13,067 nt of DNA from NCBI GenBank assembly GCA_015478675.1, contig JADMIH010000113.1:1-13067 (forward strand), in the 5' to 3' direction. Both the position numbers and the translations under genes were made by a program. Below are positions 1-5,750 of the stretch, in pieces. Numbering within the stretch: the stretch's first letter is position 1; every line of letters starts with the position of its first letter. Origin of the DNA: Chloroflexota bacterium (lineage in GTDB: Bacteria > Chloroflexota > Chloroflexia > QHBQ01 > JADMIH01). The notes under the pieces are model-generated. The model worked only from the letters and a program-made list of their open reading frames with translations, was not told the DNA's origin and did not search any database.

Positions 1-278
1 CCCTGGAGTGTGGTTAACGGAGTGTGTTCAACGCTTGTCATCAGATCCTGATGCAGGGCGGCGCGGAGTTCTTCACGGTTCAGCGACGGTAGTTCGCCTG
101 AAGTGTATCGCGACAGCCATGAGGCATTCGCTTTCAGCGCATCGTCAAATGCATCCAGGTACTCGTCCTCGATAGATTTCCGTGTAATTCTGGCCCACAC
201 AGCCTTAAGAGCGTCGTAGCCAGCATTGCCAGCAATTCCCTGCAACAAATATGTGTTTAGTAGGCCAAGCAGACTCAT
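1..278 (-). CDS. N-terminal part of an unrecognised protein, cut by the left window edge
   Basis: Reading the minus strand from an ATG at 278 gives an open frame of 92 codons with no stop before the window edge. The protein begins MSLLGLLNTYLLQ and continues through a moderately hydrophobic stretch into a charged helical region (ARITRKSIEDEYLDAFDDAL). A short hydrophobic start followed by this kind of helix resembles the N-termini of some bacterial NACHT/STAND-type NTPases, but no NTPase motif lies inside the window, so the family is only a guess. The Shine-Dalgarno signal is weak (AAAGAGTG, nine bases before ATG). It is transcribed in the same direction as the acetyltransferase toxin upstream of it, 128 bases away, so it could be read through from that operon or have its own promoter. 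Confidence 0.6.
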   Translation of the reverse strand, partial: MSLLGLLNTYLLQGIAGNAGYDALKAVWARITRKSIEDEYLDAFDDALKANASWLSRYTSGELPSLNREELRAALHQDLMTSVEHTPLTTLQ

Positions 279-321
279 ATTGCTATTCACTCTTTTCCGA
301 TGATTCTGGTTATCATTGGAC

Positions 322-338
322 CACCTGAGATCACCTGA
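322..338. repeat. Two CACCTGA direct repeats, one helical turn apart
   Basis: The heptamer CACCTGA occurs at 322-328 and 332-338, a 10-bp period, upstream of the minus-strand gene that starts at 278. Such spacing would place two identical half-sites on the same DNA face, so it could be an operator. It is short enough to arise by chance. Confidence 0.25.
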
Positions 339-406
339 CAATCTGACGTCAATCCAAGGCAGCTTGTAAGATATTAAGGTGCTTGTCTCTGTTCAGCTAG
401 TCTGCC

Positions 407-931
407 TCACAATCCCTGAATCTCTGCCGTGGGCATGAACAGGCGCATCTGTTGACTGGTTAACCTGCGAAAGCCATAACGTTCGTAGAAACGGACAGCC
501 GCCTCATCCTTTGCGTCCACCATCACGGTTACCGATCCAAGCTCTTGTGAGAGTTGGTAGCAGCGCCGTAATGCATTCGCCAGAAGGATGCCTCCCAGGC
601 CCTGGCCCCTGTACTTCTGGTCAACGGCGAGTCTGCCGATTAGCATTGCAGGAAGGACGCGATATCGTGGCAGTTTTCGGGCGAATGTTTCGGATAGATC
701 GGTTAGCTCTACGGAGGCTGCGCTAATCGTGTAGTAGCCAATAATTGCGCTGGACTCCGCTGTGCGGAGTACGTAGGCTCTTGCCGCGTTCTTCTTGACA
801 TCCTGACTTGCCTGGGTCGTAAGGTAAGTGTCCAGTGCCGCAACGCCACACGAAAAAACCGCTCGATCGTGCTTTTGCGGATCGAGCGCCTCGATTACGA
901 ACTGCTGGCCCTGCGTGTTGGAATCAGGCAT
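407..931 (-). CDS. GNAT acetyltransferase toxin (TacT-like) of a type II TA pair
   Basis: This 174-residue protein has the size and layout of TacT/AtaT-type toxins, which use acetyl-CoA to acetylate the amino group of charged aminoacyl-tRNA and so stop translation. The acetyl-CoA pyrophosphate loop is visible as QKYRGQGLG (residues 105-113) after the beta strand MLIGRLAVD. The C-terminal FYERYGF (148-154) supplies the tyrosine expected as the general acid (Y149 by alignment). The N-terminus has the typical toxin segment with F-x-C-G-x-x-A-L-D-x-Y-L. It is the second gene after a DUF1778 antitoxin on the same strand, with an unusually long 80-base gap between them. The ATG has only a distant AGGGA as ribosome site, fitting low toxin translation. 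Function follows from family knowledge. Confidence 0.93.
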   Translation of the reverse strand: MPDSNTQGQQFVIEALDPQKHDRAVFSCGVAALDTYLTTQASQDVKKNAARAYVLRTAESSAIIGYYTISAASVELTDLSETFARKLPRYRVLPAMLIGRLAVDQKYRGQGLGGILLANALRRCYQLSQELGSVTVMVDAKDEAAVRFYERYGFRRLTSQQMRLFMPTAEIQGL

Positions 932-954
932 TAGTCGGTGGTGTCCCTACGCAC

Positions 955-1008
955 GCCGCACCTACCTTATCTGTTAGCTTCGGTGGGGCGGGCATGTAGG
1001 TTTGCGGC
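955..1008 (-). other. Possible RNA hairpin in the antitoxin-toxin gap
   Basis: On the transcribed strand the arms at 1008-996 (GCCGCAAACCTAC) and 965-955 (GTAGGTGCGGC) can pair along eleven base pairs with a two-base bulge and a loop of about 30 bases. The structure fills most of the 80-base gap before the toxin start at 931. It could limit toxin translation or stabilise the antitoxin message. It is read from sequence complementarity only. Confidence 0.35.
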
Positions 1009-1011
1009 ACT

Positions 1012-1314
1012 TTATTCGCTGCGTACTACCTGGCGGTCGTGTCGCGCGAAGGCGTCGCGCAGTGCCTCGTTGGGTTCCCTGGGGTTGAGTATAGCCTGGG
1101 CGAATGCAAGACTATCCTGAGCAGCCAATGTTATAACATTGTGCTCGCGAATTACAGATTCCGCCGCGCGTTGTGCGCTCGTAATCAAGAAATCAGATAC
1201 GGAGAGACCAAGCAGCCCGGCAGCATACTGGATCATCTCTTTCTGCTCTTCAGTTAGGCGGGCTTCTACCCTATCCAATTTCCTGTCTGCACGTGGTCTA
1301 AGCTGTTGAACCAT
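1012..1314 (-). CDS. DUF1778 antitoxin (TacA-like ribbon-helix-helix)
   Basis: The 100-residue protein is a DUF1778 antitoxin: an N-terminal ribbon-helix-helix DNA-binding region (RVEARLTEEQKEMIQYAAG, then LLGLSVSDFLITSAQRAAE) and a C-terminal helix ending in FAQAILNPREPNEALRDAF. In TacA proteins that tail wraps and neutralises the acetyltransferase. The ATG at 1314 is chosen because AGGGG lies eight bases upstream; an in-frame TTG at 1332 overlaps this site and is less likely. The gene precedes the GNAT toxin, as usual for this family. A consensus promoter about 50 bases upstream contains a palindrome, consistent with autorepression by the RHH domain. Confidence 0.92.
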   Translation of the reverse strand: MVQQLRPRADRKLDRVEARLTEEQKEMIQYAAGLLGLSVSDFLITSAQRAAESVIREHNVITLAAQDSLAFAQAILNPREPNEALRDAFARHDRQVVRSE

Positions 1315-1366
1315 TATATTCACCCCTTTCAAACACTCGCTGCCATGTCAACTGGCCTGCTCTCGC

Positions 1367-1395
1367 ATTGTACGGGAGAACACCGTACATGTCAA
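1367..1395 (-). promoter_or_regulatory. sigma70 promoter of the TacAT-like operon
   Basis: On the minus strand TTGACA (1395-1390) and TACAAT (1372-1367) are separated by exactly 17 bases: a perfect -35 and a one-mismatch -10. Transcription would start near 1360, about 45 bases before the antitoxin ATG at 1314. The whole spacer is taken up by an inverted repeat. Confidence 0.85.
1369..1389. promoter_or_regulatory. Palindromic operator inside the TacAT-like promoter
   Basis: TGTACGG (1369-1375) and CCGTACA (1383-1389) form a perfect 7-bp inverted repeat around a 7-bp centre. It covers the -35/-10 spacer and enters the -10, so a bound protein would block RNA polymerase. The adjacent ribbon-helix-helix antitoxin is the obvious ligand; this is inferred from position and family behaviour. 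Confidence 0.75.
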
Positions 1396-1445
1396 GGCTT
1401 CAGGTACTTCTTCATCCCAGGTTGGGTGAGTACTGCGATGGAACG

Positions 1446-1500
1446 GAAGTGCTGCGGCAAGAGATCAAGGCCCAGAGTATAATTGATGCAGAGCACTCGT
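1446..1500 (+). promoter_or_regulatory. Conserved leader, copy 1, with TATAAT just upstream of the start
   Basis: The blocks GAAGTGC, CGGC, GAGATCAAG, CCC, AGTATAATTGA and CTCGT recur in the same order at 4095-4147. In both places TATAAT ends 15 bases before the start codon, so transcription would begin only about nine bases upstream of it. The message would be nearly leaderless. No -35 hexamer is evident at the standard distance, so an activator or the conserved upstream blocks may replace it. Confidence 0.6.
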
Positions 1501-1801
1501 GAATGTAGATCCTGCCGATCGGAGAGAAGAGGTTTTCAATAAGATCGTGAGTGAGGTGCACCGCCAGGTGCTGGCTACCTCGCCCACCGAGATGGCGTGT
1601 GTCTTATGCGATGTCGTCTCAACAGAACTCTTCGCTTATGTCATCGGGCAGACCGAGCGTATTGTTCGACGCTGGGCGCGAGGAAATATCAATGTTATCA
1701 CAGAGGAAAGCACCCGCCGGAATGGGCCCCTGGCACGAGCGCCAGCCGCCTCTCTTGAGCACTTTTCCACCATTTCCCTACAAGCTGTGGCCGTGATATA
1801 A
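1499..1801 (+). pseudogene. Truncated MbcA/ParS-like antitoxin paralogue
   Basis: The first 74 residues match the intact gene at 4148-4549, with 38 identities by my count, including RREE, IVSEV, TEL.AY and the helix-turn-helix segment ER.V.RWA.G. From about position 1720 the similarity stops abruptly. The intact copy continues with a C-terminal block (W-F-x-x-N...LREG...) that is needed in Xre/MbcA/ParS-type antitoxins to contact the RES toxin. This copy instead has about 26 unrelated residues and ends at TAA 1799-1801. The start is a GTG with no ribosome site, as expected if the message is nearly leaderless. It could still make a short DNA-binding protein, but looks like a remnant broken when the downstream cassette arrived. 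Confidence 0.65.
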
Positions 1802-1802
1802 T
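1794..1802 (+). promoter_or_regulatory. Extended -10 promoter of the DUF2188 cassette
   Basis: TGATATAAT (1794-1802) is an extended -10 element with a perfect TATAAT hexamer, 42 bases before the ATG at 1845. There is no good -35 at 17 bases, which extended -10 promoters tolerate. It would drive the three-gene cassette from 1845 to 3680. Confidence 0.55.
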
Positions 1803-1844
1803 AGCCGCTAGATAAGAACATATTTTCGTGATGGAGGCACAATT

Positions 1845-2213
1845 ATGGCAGGGAAAAGCGGTGGCAGTGGTGGAGGCAACCGGGGCGGCTCCGGTGCTGG
1901 CAGGAGCGGTGGCGGTGGTGCCAGCCGAAGCGGTAGTGGAGGCAGCCGCAGTAGTGGGGGCGGTAAAGGCCCCAGCCCTAACAAGCCGATATGGGTCGGG
2001 CACGACCAGAAAAGCGACCAGTGGCGGGCGAAGCGCGAGGATGCGGAGCGCGCCATCGCCGTAGGCGACACGAAGAAGGAAGTGGTAGACCGCGCGCGGC
2101 AGGTAGCTCGCAATACCGAGTCTGAGCTTATCATCACGCGCAAGGATGACCATACCATCCAGAGCCGCGACTCGCACGGCCACGATCCGAACCCGCCGAA
2201 GGACAAGGATTAG
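1845..2213 (+). CDS. DUF2188 protein with Gly/Ser-rich N-terminal tail
   Basis: The 122-residue protein has two parts. Residues 1-45 are a low-complexity tail of Gly, Ser and Arg (repeats such as SGGSGGGNRGG and GGGG), probably disordered and possibly nucleic-acid-binding. Residues 48-115 are a DUF2188 domain: a strand ending DQWRAKREDAERA, a helix DTKKEVVDRARQVARNTES, the strand ELIITRKD, and the signature IQSRDSHGHDPNPP. DUF2188 proteins are small and functionally uncharacterised. The ATG has GGAGG seven bases upstream and an extended -10 promoter, so it heads the cassette. The next gene begins 135 bases downstream, and no convincing gene or terminator lies in that gap. Confidence 0.85.
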   Translation: MAGKSGGSGGGNRGGSGAGRSGGGGASRSGSGGSRSSGGGKGPSPNKPIWVGHDQKSDQWRAKREDAERAIAVGDTKKEVVDRARQVARNTESELIITRKDDHTIQSRDSHGHDPNPPKDKD

Positions 2214-2348
2214 GGCCAGGGCACGGCCAGCGCAGCGGCGCATAGAAACGCGTGCGGATACGTTGCTCTTGTGAACGAGACGTGACCCAGCCCCTCTACC
2301 TGGAAGGCCACCAGGGGTGAAGGGTCAGCGGCTCGAGGAGAAAATGGG

Positions 2349-2591
2349 ATGGAGGCAGAAAGGACAAGCGTAAAGGCTGTATACGACGACGATCTGGTGG
2401 CGCTCTTGCGTGCGCTCGATGTATACGGCGATTTCACGGCCCATCGGCTCAGGTGTGCGTTCTGCCGGGACACGATCACGTGGGACAACCTGTACGCGCT
2501 ATACCCAGACAGCGGGGCAGTGAAGTGCTGCTGCTCCAAGCCGGATTGCGTGGAGGGGTTGCTAGCAAAGAGAAGTGAAAAGGCACACTAG
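2349..2591 (+). CDS. Small Cys-rich putative zinc-binding protein
   Basis: This 80-residue protein has an N-terminal helix (DDDLVALLRALDVYGDF) and a Cys-rich C-terminal half: C36-A-F-C39, then C60-C-C62 and C67 in KCCCSKPDC. The paired CxxC and CC...C pattern suggests one zinc site; more cysteines are present than one site needs. It has no DNA-binding motif I recognise. GAGGAG lies eight bases before the ATG, a strong ribosome site. The TAG stop is immediately followed by the ATG of the membrane protein, so the two are very likely translated together and may form a complex. Function unknown; the zinc site is inference from cysteine spacing. Confidence 0.8.
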   Translation: MEAERTSVKAVYDDDLVALLRALDVYGDFTAHRLRCAFCRDTITWDNLYALYPDSGAVKCCCSKPDCVEGLLAKRSEKAH

Positions 2592-3680
2592 ATGGATGAG
2601 GCTCTGAAGGCCATCGGGTTAGCCATAGGCGTCGGCGCGGGGATCAGCGGCTGGGCGCTGCTCGTTTACGTGGTTATAACGATATTCAAGAACCCCGACA
2701 AAGTAGACTTGTGGCGTGCCCTGTTCTACCGAATGCTGATGGCCTTCGGCAGTATGTTCAAGTCGGCGCACAAGCAGTATGTACGCTACGATCTACAAGG
2801 CCGGGTGAACGAGTTTGCGAGGGCGCTCTCCAAGGAGGCCCCCTACCTTGCCACGACCAAGGTCAAGGTGGAGTACGTAGGGACGGAAACGACCAGGGAG
2901 AGCTTTCTGAAAGACGATGAGGTTATCCTGCGGTTGCGGAGCAATGACCGCAACGAGCGTAACTTCGTGCACGGGGCGTGCCTGATCACGGCGGCCTGCC
3001 TGCTCCACAAGACAAGGCGCTACATGGCGAAGACACAGCGCGAGGCAGTGGAGCTATATGTCGTGACAAAGCTGCTCCAGCGGGAAAAGCCGAGCGTCGT
3101 GAACATCTACCTGGAGGAGTACCTGCACCCGAAGTGGGGCGATGGCAACACAAAGATAGCCAAGCATTATGCCGCGTATGACCGGCTCGATAAGGGCGCG
3201 CTGTTCTTCCCCGTTTTCCTGCGGGAGCTGGACTTTCTAGGGAACAAGGTTTTCGGTGGGCCTAGAAAGGGACAAATACAGGCTGAGATCAGTGCACTTA
3301 TCGAGTTTCTGGATAAGGTGGCGCAGCGTAAGGTGGGCGATGAGGGTGACCTGGAGTTTAACCGCGAGTACTGCCGGGTAGGCATAGTTATCGTGGGCCG
3401 GAGCGCGAAAATAGCGGCGAGCGGGGCAAAGGCGTGGGTGAAGTATATCCGCAACAACTTGGAGCCTCACCATACTGAAACCATCTACCTAGTGGGGGCA
3501 CCCGAGAACAAGGGCGTGATAGACGAGGTGTGCGATGCGTTTGACGGCACCTACGAACGCTACCACTCGAGCATCCACGACATAGAGATGAAGGCCAGCG
3601 ACGGCACGCTCCTCAAGCGGAAGCGTTATATAGTTATCCTGCGAGTGCACGGCATCAATGTATACCAGTCGGCGGCATAA
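2592..3680 (+). CDS. Membrane-anchored protein of unknown function
   Basis: The 362-residue protein starts with one clear membrane segment (residues 7-33, AIGLAIGVGAGISGWALL and on). A basic, mainly soluble remainder of about 320 residues follows, presumably cytoplasmic. The middle contains VKVEYVGTE, DDEVILRLRSNDRNERNFV and a helical stretch with LLHKTRRYMAKTQREAVEL. The C-terminal third has alternating strands and helices (CRVGIVIVGRSAKIA, ETIYLVGAPENKGVIDEV, RYIVILRVHGI) suggestive of an alpha/beta fold. I see no catalytic, NTP-binding or nuclease motif. Its ATG abuts the stop of the zinc-type gene, indicating translational coupling. It is the largest gene of the cassette and the likely effector or scaffold, but I do not recognise a characterised family. 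Confidence 0.85.
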   Translation: MDEALKAIGLAIGVGAGISGWALLVYVVITIFKNPDKVDLWRALFYRMLMAFGSMFKSAHKQYVRYDLQGRVNEFARALSKEAPYLATTKVKVEYVGTETTRESFLKDDEVILRLRSNDRNERNFVHGACLITAACLLHKTRRYMAKTQREAVELYVVTKLLQREKPSVVNIYLEEYLHPKWGDGNTKIAKHYAAYDRLDKGALFFPVFLRELDFLGNKVFGGPRKGQIQAEISALIEFLDKVAQRKVGDEGDLEFNREYCRVGIVIVGRSAKIAASGAKAWVKYIRNNLEPHHTETIYLVGAPENKGVIDEVCDAFDGTYERYHSSIHDIEMKASDGTLLKRKRYIVILRVHGINVYQSAA

Positions 3681-4094
3681 GCCCGGACAACGATTTCTCG
3701 CCAACCACCGGGACCGCTAGGTCGCGTAGCCTGCATAGCCTATCGTAAGCCCCGGCTGTGGCATCTGCGGCCTCACGACATTGGGCTCCCGCGTAATGAC
3801 CATGGTGACGGCAGGTTCGGATGATGAGGAGAACCTGCTCGCGAGTTTTGCTGACCTCGACGATGAAGAAGCTCTGACTGTTGCTATTCGGCGTGCATCG
3901 CAGTTGGCGATAGCTACGGACAATAGAAATGCGCTCGGCTTGTTCTGTAGAGTGCGCCACACATTGAGCTGATCTCAACCCTCGAGATGGTGAAGTATTA
4001 GGCAGAGAACACAGGCAGGAGTGACCCGGACCCTACACCGCTGTTGCCGCCTCCATCACAACCCCTTACGAAATTATAGCATGGCGGAGTGCCA
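3681..4094. other. Gene-poor stretch with no convincing coding region
   Basis: Several short open frames overlap here on both strands. The best plus-strand one (3781-3972) has an acidic segment DDEENLLASFADLDDEEALT followed by a short helix, and could be a decayed fragment. The minus-strand alternatives are Ser/Arg-rich and look like shadows. None has a clear ribosome site or recognisable family. No RNA gene or long repeat was seen. The stretch separates the cassette from the second ParS-like gene. Confidence 0.5.
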
Positions 4095-4147
4095 GAAGTG
4101 CAACGGCGTGAGATCAAGACCCGAAGTATAATTGAGCATACCCTCGT
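4095..4147 (+). promoter_or_regulatory. Conserved leader, copy 2, with TATAAT just upstream of the start
   Basis: This is the second copy of the leader found at 1446-1500, sharing GAAGTGC, CGGC, GAGATCAAG, CCC, AGTATAATTGA and CTCGT in order. TATAAT at 4127-4132 ends 15 bases before the ATG. Conservation of non-coding DNA beside two diverged paralogues argues that it is functional, most simply a promoter with an operator for the encoded helix-turn-helix protein. Confidence 0.6.
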
Positions 4148-4549
4148 ATGAACAAAAATGCTGCCAACCGGAGAGAAGAGGATTTCGCTCAGATTGTGAG
4201 TGAGGTCCGCAGCCATGTTGAACTTACTCCGCCGTGGGAGATGGCGCGCGCCCTCTGCAATTCAGTTCCGACAGAGCTCCTCGCATATATAACAGACAAG
4301 AGCGAGAGGACTGTACACCGTTGGGCAAGTGGGGATGTCGCTGACATGGCGCAGGAGAGCGAGCGCCGTCTGGCAGCAGCCTACGAGATCTTGGAGCTTA
4401 TAGACCGCTTTGAGGCACCTGGCGTTGCTGCGACGTGGTTTACATGCAACGAGCCGCAGTTGGATTTCGTGATGCCTGCCACATCGCTGCGAGAAGGCCG
4501 GTCGGAGGAAACCCTGGCTGCTGCGCGCCACTTTGTCGCCGTCGGCTAA
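4148..4549 (+). CDS. Solitary MbcA/ParS/Xre-like antitoxin
   Basis: The 133-residue protein resembles the DUF2384-type (MbcA/ParS/Xre) antitoxins of RES toxins. An N-terminal helical region ends in TELLAYITDKSERTVHRWA (about residues 42-60), the DNA-recognition helix. The C-terminal block WFTCNEPQLDF...SLREGRSEETLAAARHF (about 98-130) corresponds to the toxin-contacting domain. The same HTH pattern (Y-I-x-x-x-S-x-R-T-V-x-x-W) recurs in the long antitoxin at 5740-6636. No RES gene is adjacent on this strand; the RES toxin at 4916 is convergent and has its own antitoxin. It may therefore be an orphan regulator or a decoy/anti-toxin. No ribosome site is visible and the leader is very short. Confidence 0.75.
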   Translation: MNKNAANRREEDFAQIVSEVRSHVELTPPWEMARALCNSVPTELLAYITDKSERTVHRWASGDVADMAQESERRLAAAYEILELIDRFEAPGVAATWFTCNEPQLDFVMPATSLREGRSEETLAAARHFVAVG

Positions 4550-4630
4550 CGCAGGTTCATGGTCGTGGCGGGCAATTTGTGTGCTACCGAGAGTTGACGG
4601 ACGATCGGGGAGGCAGGGAGACCGACAATC

Positions 4631-4846
4631 GTGAATGAGAACGCCCATTTGTTGGACAGAATAAGCATCGATACGAAGCGATGTGGAGGGCGACCGTGTA
4701 TTCAGGGCATGAGCATCCGTGTAACTGATATCCTTGAGTTATACGCCGCCAGTCTGAGTGCAGAGCAGATCCTAGAAGAGATGCCTGACCTGGTAGAGGA
4801 GGACCTCCAAGCTGCCCTGACGTATGCTGCCCGCAAGCTGGATTAG
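4631..4846 (+). CDS. DUF433 antitoxin-like protein, no partner toxin
   Basis: The 71-residue protein is a compact DUF433 domain: RISIDTKRCGGRPCIQGMSI, then RVTDILELYAASLSAEQIL, then the helix MPDLVEEDLQAALTYAARKL. DUF433 proteins usually serve as antitoxins paired with PIN-type (VapC45/DUF5615) ribonucleases encoded directly downstream. Here only about 70 bases separate its stop from the convergent RES gene and no PIN gene is present, so it is solitary. The GTG start has GGGAG about ten bases upstream. It follows the ParS-like gene by 81 bases on the same strand and may be co-transcribed with it. Confidence 0.85.
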   Translation: MNENAHLLDRISIDTKRCGGRPCIQGMSIRVTDILELYAASLSAEQILEEMPDLVEEDLQAALTYAARKLD

Positions 4847-4915
4847 CCCCTATGTCCCTGTGTCTGACCACATGCGTTGAACAGCTCGCTTCCGAGGGCA
4901 GCTTTTTGACTTCAG

Positions 4916-5719
4916 CTATTCAATTACCAGGCCCAGGTATTCCGCCGCCCGCTTGATATGCGGAGCCAAGGGGCACGTGTCATCCAGCGAGAGGTCAACA
5001 TCATGGCCGGGATTGTGGTGACCATCTACTCTCTTATCGAACAATGCCCAGCACGGGTAATCATACGTCCCATCGCCATGCCTGGACGAATAGTAAATTC
5101 CTGCCACTACCTTGCCAGGTGGCTGCCCGGGCAATCCAATCCCGCCAGGCTCCGTACGTTCCCAGATATGGCGTGCAACTTCCTGGGTTAGCCTTCTGTT
5201 CGGGCCCCGGAAGATCAGTGGATCCACGTCTGAGTAGCCCGCGGCTGCTATCCAGTGAGCTATGAACCTATCTTCGCTCAAAGCGTTCGCAGTCTGGTGA
5301 GAAGACACATCTACAAACACCAGGTCCTTGTTGAGCGAAGTAAACGAAGCTTTACGCGTACTGCACCAATCTTCGTCCATGACGCCTTTGTCGGCCTGGT
5401 TTGACCGTCTGGCCAATGATCTGTTTCTCAACTTCCTGGGCTTGGGACGGAGGTAGGCGGCAGTCTCACATACAGCCCCCTCTGGGCCACTGGCAGCGTA
5501 AATCATCCTGAACATGTCGTCATCCGGGATCGGTGGGTTGTGCAACCTACCCGGATCGTCAAATCGATCGCCGAACGTTCCATCAGGTCGTCTCTTGGGG
5601 TGGTTCCAATCCTTCGGTATCCATAAGTTGAAGCCCCTTTTGCCAACCCTTACGATCGGGTCGGGGGGTGCCTCAATGAATACGTAGTCTGTATAAGGAG
5701 CGGCAACATACCTGGACAC
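4916..5719 (-). CDS. RES-domain toxin (NAD+-degrading)
   Basis: The 267-residue protein carries the RES signature: Arg in DRFDDPGR (residues 51-58), the segment FRMIYAASGPEGAVCETAAYLRP with the key Glu E85, and the C-terminal IYYSSRHGDGTYDYPCWALF with Ser 211/212. RES toxins such as MbcT degrade NAD+. It is longer than typical RES toxins; a charged insertion of about 40 residues (95-135) separates the Glu region from the next strands. It follows the ParS-like antitoxin by 20 bases on the same strand, the normal order. The GTG start has AAGGTG five bases upstream, supplied by a tandem repeat. All three landmark residues are present, so it is probably active. Confidence 0.92.
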   Translation of the reverse strand: MSRYVAAPYTDYVFIEAPPDPIVRVGKRGFNLWIPKDWNHPKRRPDGTFGDRFDDPGRLHNPPIPDDDMFRMIYAASGPEGAVCETAAYLRPKPRKLRNRSLARRSNQADKGVMDEDWCSTRKASFTSLNKDLVFVDVSSHQTANALSEDRFIAHWIAAAGYSDVDPLIFRGPNRRLTQEVARHIWERTEPGGIGLPGQPPGKVVAGIYYSSRHGDGTYDYPCWALFDKRVDGHHNPGHDVDLSLDDTCPLAPHIKRAAEYLGLVIE

Positions 5720-5720
5720 T

Positions 5721-5750
5721 TATGCACCTTTATGCACCTTTATGCACCGT
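5721..5750. repeat. Three tandem 10-bp repeats forming the RES antitoxin-toxin junction
   Basis: TATGCACCTT occurs at 5721-5730 and 5731-5740, followed by TATGCACCGT at 5741-5750. On the transcribed strand each full unit contains AAGGTG, a Shine-Dalgarno sequence, and the last unit encodes the antitoxin's final Gly-Ala-stop. The 20-base gap between antitoxin stop and toxin GTG spans two repeat lengths, so repeat number sets ribosome-site copy number. Confidence 0.8.

Noticed and set aside
1698..2243. 181-residue minus-strand frame opposite the DUF2188 gene
   Set aside because: It is the low-complexity complement of the Gly/Ser codons, giving Ala/Thr/Pro runs, and the plus-strand gene has a ribosome site, promoter and recognised domain.
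3655..3978. Overlapping minus-strand frames between the cassette and the second ParS-like gene
   Set aside because: They have no ribosome site, no family resemblance and Ser/Arg-rich composition; I could not choose a real gene here.
4878..4910. Possible terminator between the DUF433 and RES genes
   Set aside because: A T-run is present but the stem before it is only about four base pairs (CTCG/CGAG).
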